Assembly (NCBI GenBank): GCA_903939555.1
Contig: CAJAHV010000007.1
Location: 1 to 11,587, forward strand
From: an uncultured Alphaproteobacteria bacterium
GTDB taxonomy: Bacteria; Pseudomonadota; Alphaproteobacteria; Sphingomonadales; Sphingomonadaceae
Length of the DNA stretch: 11,587 bases
Direction of reading: 5' to 3'
This document shows, one piece after another, positions 5,930 to 11,587 of the stretch. The notes below the pieces were generated by a model. The model was not told the DNA's origin and did not search any database. It worked only from the letters and a program-made list of their open reading frames with translations. Made by a program: the position numbers and the translations under genes. How positions within the stretch are numbered: the first letter of the stretch is position 1; every line of letters begins with the position of its first letter.

Positions 5930-6005
5930 TGGTGATCCCTACGGGAATCGAACCCGTGTTTTCGCCGTGAAAGGGCGACGTCCTAGACCGCTAGACGAAG
6001 GGACC
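5930..6005 (-). tRNA. tRNA-Glu (anticodon TTC)
   Basis: The minus strand folds as a complete cloverleaf. The acceptor arm is GGTCCCT (6005-5999) paired with AGGGATC (5940-5934). The anticodon arm is TCGCC-CTTTCAC-GGCGA with anticodon TTC. The T arm is ACGGG-TTCGATT-CCCGT. The discriminator is A and CCA is encoded (5932-5930), giving 76 nt. TTC reads GAA/GAG. dgkA starts 35 bp downstream in the same direction with no terminator between. Confidence 0.97.
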
Positions 6006-6018
6006 GGCGGGAGAGGGG

Positions 6019-6047
6019 CTGCTAAAGGCCACGCCGCCGCGCGTCAA
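6019..6047 (-). promoter_or_regulatory. Predicted promoter of tRNA-Glu and probably dgkA
   Basis: On the minus strand TTGACG (plus 6047-6042) is followed after 17 bases by TAGCAG (plus 6024-6019). The -35 is close to consensus and the -10 is weak. Transcription would begin about 5-8 bases before the mature tRNA 5' end at 6005. With no other promoter room before dgkA, it may also supply dgkA, the PAP2 gene and the lipoprotein gene. Confidence 0.45.
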
Positions 6048-6089
6048 GGCTTTGCTGCATATAATTGCGTTTTTCTTGCAGAAAAGCCG

Positions 6090-7853
6090 TTACGCCCAGG
6101 CGATGTCGTCGATTTCGATTTCGGCGCTGGGCTCGCCTTTCCAGTCATCACGCTTGATGCGGCCGGCGACATAGAAGCTGCGGCCACGCGCCCCCAGCAT
6201 GGCAGCGCCCAGCGCGGTATCGGCATGGCGAAAGGCGATCGCCTTGCAGCGCGCGCCATCGGCACCGCTCAACACCAGCTTGAGATGATGTTCGCCCACG
6301 ATCCGGCTATCGACTGCGGTCCAGGGCCCTGATGCGATGCGAGGCTGTGACCAACCCTGGCCATAGGGGCCGGCAACCTCCAGCGTTTCAGCCAGTTGCA
6401 GCGAAACCCCGCGTGGGGCGATGGCGGCATCGCAATCGAGCGCGCGCGCCGTTGCCGCGACATCGACAGCGCCGGCCAGCCGGTCGTTGAGAAAGGCGGC
6501 GAGCGCATCGATGCCATCCGCCGCCACGGTCAGACCGGCCGCCATGGCATGGCCACCGCCCGCGATCAGCAGCCCGGCATCCTTGGCGGCCAGCACTGCG
6601 GCCCCCAGATCGACCCCGGGCAAGGAGCGCCCCGAGCCCTTGCCAAGGCCATCATCACCAATCGCGATGACGATCGTCGGGCGGTGCAGCCGGTCCTTCA
6701 GCCGGGACGCGACGATCCCGATGACGCCGGGGTGCCAGCCGGCCCCGGCGACGAGCGCCACCGCCATGTTGGAGGTAGGATCGGCGATGGCCAGCGCTTC
6801 GTCGGTCACCGCCGCCTCGATGCCGCGGCGGTCGATATTGAGCCGGTCGAGTTCGGCGGCGAGCGCCATGGCTTCGGCGGGGTCGTCACTGGTCAGCAGG
6901 CGCACGCCAAGATCGGATTGGCCGACGCGGCCGCCGGCATTGACGCGCGGCCCAAGCGCAAAGCCAAGATCACGCGCGCCGGGCGGCTTTGACAGGCCGG
7001 CGGCATCGATCAGCGCGGTCAGCCCGACATTGCGGCGCGTCCGCATGACCTTGAGCCCCTGGGTGACAAAGGCGCGGTTGAGCCCGGTCAGCGGCACGAC
7101 ATCGGCAACGGTGCCGAGCGCGACCAGATCGAGCAGTTCGGTCAGTTTGGGTTCCGGGTGGGTCGCAAAGGCGCCGCGCTGGCGCAGTGTGCGGTTAAGC
7201 GCGACGGCGAGGAGAAAGGCGACGCCGACGGCAGCCAGATGGCCATGGGCGGCCGCCTCAGGGGCTTCGTCGAGCCGATTGGGATTGACCAGCGCCAGCG
7301 CCACCGGCAGCGCCGTAGCGGCCTTGTGGTGATCGACGACGATGACATCGAGCCCCGCCGCGCGTGCCGCTGCCAGTGCTTCGAAACCCTGGGTGCCGCA
7401 ATCGACCGTGACGACGAGGTCGGCGCCGGCGGTTTTCAACGCCACCAACGCATCGGCCGACGGGCCATAGCCTTCGAGCAGGCGATCGGGGATGTAATGA
7501 CCGACAGTGCCGCCGACCATCCTGAGATAACGGATAAGAACAGCCGCCGAAGTAGCTCCATCAACATCATAATCGCCGAATATGACGATGGCTTCATTGG
7601 CGGCAACGGCATCGGCGAGCCGGGTTGCGGCGGCGTCCATGTCACGAAAGATCGATGGATCCGGCAGCCAGTCGCGCAGCGTGGGAATTTTCAGCCGGGC
7701 AAAATCGGCCGGGGCGGCACCGCGCGCCCGGAACAGATGGTGGAGCATTTCGTCATCACCGCGACCATCAAGGCCGCTGCCGGGCGCAATGCCGCCGCGC
7801 CAGCGCCAGGGTTGCCCCAGGATCGAGGTGGTGATGTTGAAAACGGCGGTCAT
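6090..7853 (-). CDS. recJ: Single-stranded-DNA-specific exonuclease RecJ
   Basis: RecJ degrades single-stranded DNA 5' to 3' in recombination (RecF pathway), mismatch repair and base excision repair. The 587-residue protein carries the DHH-superfamily metal motifs: GDYDVDGATSA at 93-103, VDCG at 150-153, VDHH at 173-176, GPRVNAGGR at 301-309 and, in the DHHA1 domain, GGGHAMAAG at 432-440. A C-terminal OB-type region follows to the end. VDCG in place of E. coli VDNG fits alphaproteobacterial relatives as I know them. Length is close to the usual 560-590. The ATG at 7853 has GAGGGG upstream, and the N-terminal ILGQPWRWR segment is familiar in the group. It lies 70 bp after glpX, separated by a hairpin, and 84 bp before tRNA-Glu. 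No convincing terminator follows it. Confidence 0.96.
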   Translation of the reverse strand: MTAVFNITTSILGQPWRWRGGIAPGSGLDGRGDDEMLHHLFRARGAAPADFARLKIPTLRDWLPDPSIFRDMDAAATRLADAVAANEAIVIFGDYDVDGATSAAVLIRYLRMVGGTVGHYIPDRLLEGYGPSADALVALKTAGADLVVTVDCGTQGFEALAAARAAGLDVIVVDHHKAATALPVALALVNPNRLDEAPEAAAHGHLAAVGVAFLLAVALNRTLRQRGAFATHPEPKLTELLDLVALGTVADVVPLTGLNRAFVTQGLKVMRTRRNVGLTALIDAAGLSKPPGARDLGFALGPRVNAGGRVGQSDLGVRLLTSDDPAEAMALAAELDRLNIDRRGIEAAVTDEALAIADPTSNMAVALVAGAGWHPGVIGIVASRLKDRLHRPTIVIAIGDDGLGKGSGRSLPGVDLGAAVLAAKDAGLLIAGGGHAMAAGLTVAADGIDALAAFLNDRLAGAVDVAATARALDCDAAIAPRGVSLQLAETLEVAGPYGQGWSQPRIASGPWTAVDSRIVGEHHLKLVLSGADGARCKAIAFRHADTALGAAMLGARGRSFYVAGRIKRDDWKGEPSAEIEIDDIAWA

Positions 7854-7895
7854 GGGCCTTGCCCCTCACGCGTGCGGCGCAAGCGCGCCTGATCT

Positions 7896-7918
7896 GCCTC
7901 TCCCGCAGGGGGAGAGGC
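7896..7918 (-). repeat. Short REP-like palindrome between glpX and recJ
   Basis: GCCTCTCCC (7896-7904) and GGGAGAGGC (7910-7918) form a perfect 9-bp stem with a 5-base loop. The stem is six bases from the glpX stop codon, the same placement as the palindrome after argD. No U-tract follows on the minus strand. It resembles the CTCTCCCGC..GGGAGAG intergenic palindromes of high-GC proteobacteria and probably marks the glpX message end or is a REP element. Confidence 0.6.
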
Positions 7919-7923
7919 GGGCA

Positions 7924-8910
<987 letters not shown>

Positions 8911-9007
8911 GTTGATTCCCTTGGACAAACGCGGCGGGTTTAGGGGCTTTGCACTGGCGAGGGAAGGGGCCGCGTGTTCCCCCTGCCGAAACCGGAAATC
9001 GCCGGGC

Positions 9008-10315
9008 CTAGAAATCGAGGATATGCATCATCACCGGCGCCGAGGTGACCGAATCGCCCCCCGCCATCTGCGCAAGCGCGGCGAGCACGGCGGGTTCGCC
9101 GGCGACATGGGTGACCATCACGACCATCGCATCGCCGCTCGCCGCCGGGCCGCGCTGGATCAGGCTTTCGATGGAAACGCCATGATCGCGCAGCGCTGCC
9201 GTGAGTTCGGCGAGCACGCCGGGGCGATCGGCAACCGTGAGGCGCAGGTAATAGCGCCCGCGCCGGCTGGCGATGGCAGCAGCGGGCAAAGCGGCGAGCG
9301 CGGCGACCGGCATGCCGAACGGATTGCCGACGCTGCCGCGCGCGATGTCGATGAGATCGGCCACCACGGCGCTGGCGGTCGGGCCTTCGCCGGCGCCGCG
9401 CCCCTGGAAGAACAGCCGGCCGACGAAATCGCCTTCGGCCGCCACGGCATTGAGCGCGCCTGACGCGGCGGCAAGCGGATGATCGAGCGGCACCAGCGCC
9501 GGATGAACGCGCTGGAACAGGGTCCCGTCCTCATGTTCGGCGAGGCCGACAAGCTTTATCCTGAAGCCCAGCGCCCGCGCCTGGTCGATATCGGCCAGTT
9601 CGACCGCGCGGATGCCATGGGTGGCGACGCCGGCGAAATCGATGCGCGCGCCAAAGGCCAGCGCGGCAAGGATGCTCAGCTTGTGCGCCGTGTCGATGCC
9701 ATCGATGTCGAAGCTGGGGTCGGCCTCGGCATAGCCTGCCGCCTGCGCTTCGGCGAGGACGGTGGCAAAGCCGAGCCGTTCGGTTTCCATGCGGGTGAGG
9801 ATATAATTGCAGGTGCCGTTGAGCAGGCCATAGACCCGGGCGATGCGGTTGGCCGCCATGCCCTCGCTCAGCGCCTTGATGACCGGCACGCCGCCGGCGA
9901 CAGCGGCTTCATAGCGCAGCGGCAGGCCGGCGGCTTCGGCGGCGGCGGCAAGCGCGAGGCCATGATGGGCGATCATCGCCTTGTTGGCGGTCACCAGCGC
10001 CTTGCCGGCAGCGAGTGTGCGGCGGGCGAGGGTGAGCGCCGGGCCATCCGAACCGCCGATCAGTTCGACCACGACATCGACATCTTCGCGGCCGGCAAGT
10101 TCGGTGGCATCATCGACCCAGGCAAACGGCGCCAGATCAAGGCCACGGTCGCGGTTGCGGTCACGCGCCGAAATTGCGCTGATGACGATTGGCCGGCCGG
10201 CGCGGCGGGCGATCAGATCGGCATTATCGGCGAGCAGCCGGACAACGCCGGCGCCAACATTGCCCAGACCGGCAAGACCGATGCGCAGCGGTGACAAGGT
10301 AGGGGCGGCAGGCAT
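9008..10315 (-). CDS. hom: Homoserine dehydrogenase with C-terminal ACT domain
   Basis: The enzyme reduces aspartate semialdehyde to homoserine with NAD(P)H, the branch point to threonine, methionine and isoleucine. The 435-residue protein has an N-terminal Rossmann motif GLGNVG at 16-21, NKAMIA at 111-116, and the substrate/catalytic segment EADPSFDIDGIDTAHKL (197-213) with the catalytic lysine K212. An ACT domain spans about 354-432 (YLRLTVADRPGVLAELTAAL), which in this family normally binds threonine for feedback inhibition. It is a single-function form, without an aspartokinase domain. The start was set at the ATG at 10315 because GGAG sits six bases upstream; in-frame ATGs at 10351 and 10375 would add an unconserved stretch. 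glpX and recJ follow on the same strand. The 136 bp upstream hold direct repeats, with no clear promoter hexamers. Confidence 0.95.
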   Translation of the reverse strand: MPAAPTLSPLRIGLAGLGNVGAGVVRLLADNADLIARRAGRPIVISAISARDRNRDRGLDLAPFAWVDDATELAGREDVDVVVELIGGSDGPALTLARRTLAAGKALVTANKAMIAHHGLALAAAAEAAGLPLRYEAAVAGGVPVIKALSEGMAANRIARVYGLLNGTCNYILTRMETERLGFATVLAEAQAAGYAEADPSFDIDGIDTAHKLSILAALAFGARIDFAGVATHGIRAVELADIDQARALGFRIKLVGLAEHEDGTLFQRVHPALVPLDHPLAAASGALNAVAAEGDFVGRLFFQGRGAGEGPTASAVVADLIDIARGSVGNPFGMPVAALAALPAAAIASRRGRYYLRLTVADRPGVLAELTAALRDHGVSIESLIQRGPAASGDAMVVMVTHVAGEPAVLAALAQMAGGDSVTSAPVMMHILDF

Positions 10316-10364
10316 GGCAGGCTCCGGATCTAGATGGTGCGCTGCTGTCATCGCGGGCCGCGCG

Positions 10365-10407
10365 CGAAAGCGCAAGCGCCGGTCGAAAGCGCAAAGCCCG
10401 AAGCCCG
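10365..10407. repeat. Short direct repeats upstream of hom
   Basis: CGAAAGCGCAA occurs at 10365-10375 and 10384-10394, a centre-to-centre distance of 19 bp. It is followed by two adjacent copies of AAGCCCG at 10394-10407. The pair lies 50-80 bp upstream of the hom start codon, a position suitable for an operator. Spacing of 19 bp is not an exact helical multiple, and in such GC-rich DNA chance similarity is possible. Confidence 0.45.
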
Positions 10408-10451
10408 AGGCCCTGAACCGGGGCGGGGGGAGCCTGATGATCCGTCGCGGG

Positions 10452-11117
10452 TCAAGCGGCCTGTTGTGTGATCCTGCGGCGTGACACGGCCCCGATCATC
10501 CCCAAGCCGATAATGAACAACACCCAATCCTGCGGTTCGGGAACAGCCGCGCCAATGAAGACATTGTCGATGACAGGGCCAAAGTAGTTGGTGGCCGTTA
10601 TACTGCCATTGTAAAAACTGATGCGGTGCGACCTGTTGGTGGCGATGAAATTGGTGGCGACACGCGCCCAGCCCATGTTGCCGGCGGTCTGACCCACCGG
10701 GCTGTCATAGGTGAAACTGTCGATCTCGCCGATGTCTGAAGCCGTCACCTTGACGATCGGATTGACCGTGGCATCGGGATTGCCCGACAGGTCAAACGAG
10801 ATGCTGTAGGTTGAGCCAACCACGAAATTGTCGATGGTGGTGAAAATGCCACTGCCTGTGCCCGACAGTTCGACGCTGGTCTTGCCGGCCGATGCATCAT
10901 AATTGCGGTTGATCTGGAACTGCGCGGCGTTTGATACCGCCCAGCCGGTGATGGCGGTCGAATCGGGCCCGCTGACCGGCGCCACGCCGCCCGTGAAGAC
11001 CGCCGAGGCGCCGGTCTGTTCGAACGAACCGTTCACTGTGAGGGTATTGGTAGCCTGCGCCTGGCCGGCCCAAAGCGTCAATGCCGCCATCAGCAAACCA
11101 TGGGTCGCAAATTTCAT
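10452..11117 (-). CDS. Secreted DUF642-like protein with PEPxxW-type C-terminal sorting tail
   Basis: The 221-residue protein starts with a signal peptide MKFATHGLLMAALTLWAGQAQA, with cleavage likely after A22. A beta-rich domain follows with NGSFE (29-33), ITGW (56-59), VELSG (82-86), SFDLSGN (107-113) and GPVIDNVFI (180-188), resembling the DUF642/choice-of-anchor C family of extracellular carbohydrate-associated proteins. The tail has VPEPQDW (192-198), a hydrophobic segment and SRRR, the PEP-CTERM layout in which an exosortase-type enzyme processes the protein at the inner membrane. Position 199 is Val where the PEPxxWA form has Ala. The ATG at 11117 has AAGGA six bases upstream. A nearly identical tail ends the preceding gene. 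The ligand is unknown; an exopolysaccharide or biofilm role is only the family expectation. Confidence 0.85.
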   Translation of the reverse strand: MKFATHGLLMAALTLWAGQAQATNTLTVNGSFEQTGASAVFTGGVAPVSGPDSTAITGWAVSNAAQFQINRNYDASAGKTSVELSGTGSGIFTTIDNFVVGSTYSISFDLSGNPDATVNPIVKVTASDIGEIDSFTYDSPVGQTAGNMGWARVATNFIATNRSHRISFYNGSITATNYFGPVIDNVFIGAAVPEPQDWVLFIIGLGMIGAVSRRRITQQAA

Positions 11118-11355
11118 GCTGAATCCTTCGTACGGTCCGATCACCGAGACAAAATCTCAAAACGGCCGAAACGAAAATTTCTCAATTAAAAATGAAAGTT
11201 AACGATCCAGACTTATGCTGTTTTGTTGAATTTGGCAGCGGGCTTCGCTTCGCAACAAATCAACCATGGATCATTGCTGCGCCCCGCAAGCGACAGGCTC
11301 GGAGCGGTTAGAAGACGGGCTGGATGGCCGGTGCAAGCGGCAACGAAACGCACCC

Positions 11356-11373
11356 AAAAAAGGCGCCAGCGCC
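11356..11373 (-). terminator. Probable intrinsic terminator of the rightmost gene
   Basis: On the minus strand GGCG-CTGG-CGCC (plus 11373-11362) is followed by six T (plus 11361-11356). The stem is short, 4-5 bp, but fully G/C, and the U-run is in the right place. It lies 113 bases beyond the stop codon of the PEP-CTERM-type gene at the window edge and would separate it from the downstream paralogue. Confidence 0.45.
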
Positions 11374-11393
11374 GCCGCCGCTTCAAGTTCACT

Positions 11394-11435
11394 GCCACCG
11401 TGACCGCCACCGTAACCGCCAACGCCACCGTCACC
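11394..11435. repeat. Seven-hexamer degenerate repeat
   Basis: The 42 bases read as hexamers GCCACC GTGACC GCCACC GTAACC, then GCCAAC GCCACC GTCACC. This is a 12-bp unit (GCCACCGTNACC) in three copies, with an extra half unit between the second and third. On the minus strand one frame would read Gly-rich (GDGGVGGYGGGHGG) and another V/T/A alternating, but neither frame has a supported start. It may be a decayed coding repeat or simple non-coding DNA. Confidence 0.65.
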
Positions 11436-11485
11436 ACAGGACAAGAAGCCAGAGCCGGGTAAGCGGCCCGGTGCTTCGCCGGAGT

Positions 11486-11587
11486 TCAGGCCGTCTGCCG
11501 CGTTGCCTTGCGGCGCGACACAAACCCGATCAGGCCAAAGCCGATGATGAACAGCGCCCAATTCTGCGGTTCGGGAACCGGTTCGGA
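11486..11587 (-). CDS. C-terminal end of a second PEPxxWA-type sorting-tail protein, truncated by the window edge
   Basis: The last 102 bases on the minus strand are open and end in TGA at 11488-11486. They encode 33 residues: SEPVPEPQNWALFIIGFGL followed by IGFVSRRKATRQTA. This has the full sorting-tail layout of PEPxxWA, a hydrophobic span and a basic SRRK end. It differs from the tail of the gene at 10452-11117 at only a handful of positions (VPEPQNWALFIIGFG against VPEPQDWVLFIIGLG), so the two are probably tandem paralogues, at least in this region. The functional domain lies outside the window. I found this frame by direct translation of the right edge. Confidence 0.85.
   Translation of the reverse strand, partial: SEPVPEPQNWALFIIGFGLIGFVSRRKATRQTA

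Larger units (their letters stand above)
11118..11485. other. 368-bp intergenic region between two PEP-CTERM-type genes
   Basis: No convincing gene is present. The right part holds a hexamer-based repeat (11394-11435) and a terminator-like hairpin (11356-11373), described separately. The stretch 11145-11240 is markedly A/T-rich compared with the rest of the window and probably contains the promoter of the downstream gene; TTGAGA and TTTAAT-like words occur, but none pairs at good spacing. Short open frames on both strands have Arg-rich or V/T-alternating translations produced by the repeat and lack ribosome binding sites. Confidence 0.6.

Noticed and set aside
6049..6092. AT-rich inverted repeat after recJ (TTTTCT/AGAAAA) as a terminator
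   Set aside because: The stem is only A/T-rich with a three-base loop and no U-run follows, so it does not meet the form of an intrinsic terminator.
8911..9007. GGGAA...TTCCC pairing in the hom-glpX gap as a terminator or operator
   Set aside because: The stem is about five bases with a long loop, offset alternatives exist in the G/C-rich context, and there is no U-tract.
11381..11397. Sigma54-like sequence TGGCAGTGAACTTGA on the minus strand
   Set aside because: It lacks the essential GC at the -12 element (GA instead) and lies upstream of the terminator-like hairpin, so it is poorly placed to drive the PEP-CTERM-type gene.
11213..11561. Small frames across the hexamer repeat (Gly-rich or V/T/A-alternating products)
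   Set aside because: Their composition is dictated by the repeat, they overlap the upstream gene end or lack start signals, and neither shows a signal peptide or domain.

Overview
The window reads as an ordinary chromosomal stretch of a high-GC alphaproteobacterium, most likely of the order Sphingomonadales. This rests on family knowledge, not a database search: the argD-argF-hslO and hom-glpX-recJ orders, PEPxxW-type C-terminal sorting tails, and strong G/C third-position bias. There is no sign of phage, insertion sequence, CRISPR array or horizontally acquired cassette. Almost every gene is on the minus strand; the exceptions are one SRAP-family gene and a possible gene end at the left edge.

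Layout from left to right. (1) 1-96: the downstream end of the first operon, with a possible C-terminal scrap of a convergent gene. (2) 97-3915, minus: argD, argF, hslO, queC, transcribed in that order. argD and argF supply two arginine biosynthesis steps (acetylornithine aminotransferase, ornithine carbamoyltransferase). hslO encodes the redox chaperone Hsp33 and queC a 7-deazaguanine (queuosine) enzyme. Spacing is tight (10 bp argF-hslO, ATGA overlap hslO-queC), but argD and argF are separated by 126 bp holding two palindromes. (3) 3916-4055: a divergent control region with a good argD promoter immediately followed by a terminator-like hairpin. (4) 4056-4667, plus: a YedK/HMCES-type SRAP protein that crosslinks abasic sites. 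(5) 4725-6005, minus: tRNA-Glu(TTC), dgkA, a PAP2 phosphatase and a tiny lipoprotein, which look like one transcription unit for envelope lipid turnover. (6) 6090-10315, minus: hom (threonine/methionine branch), glpX (class II fructose-1,6-bisphosphatase) and recJ (single-strand exonuclease). (7) 10452-11587, minus: a complete secreted DUF642-like protein with a PEP-CTERM-type tail, preceded by the end of a second gene with a nearly identical tail.

The coding content is mainly housekeeping. What merits a second look is mostly between genes: the promoter-plus-hairpin leader of argD, the long perfect palindrome after argD, the tRNA-dgkA-PAP2-lipoprotein arrangement, the tandem PEP-CTERM-type genes and the short periodic repeats near the right edge. 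I found no convincing new multi-gene system.
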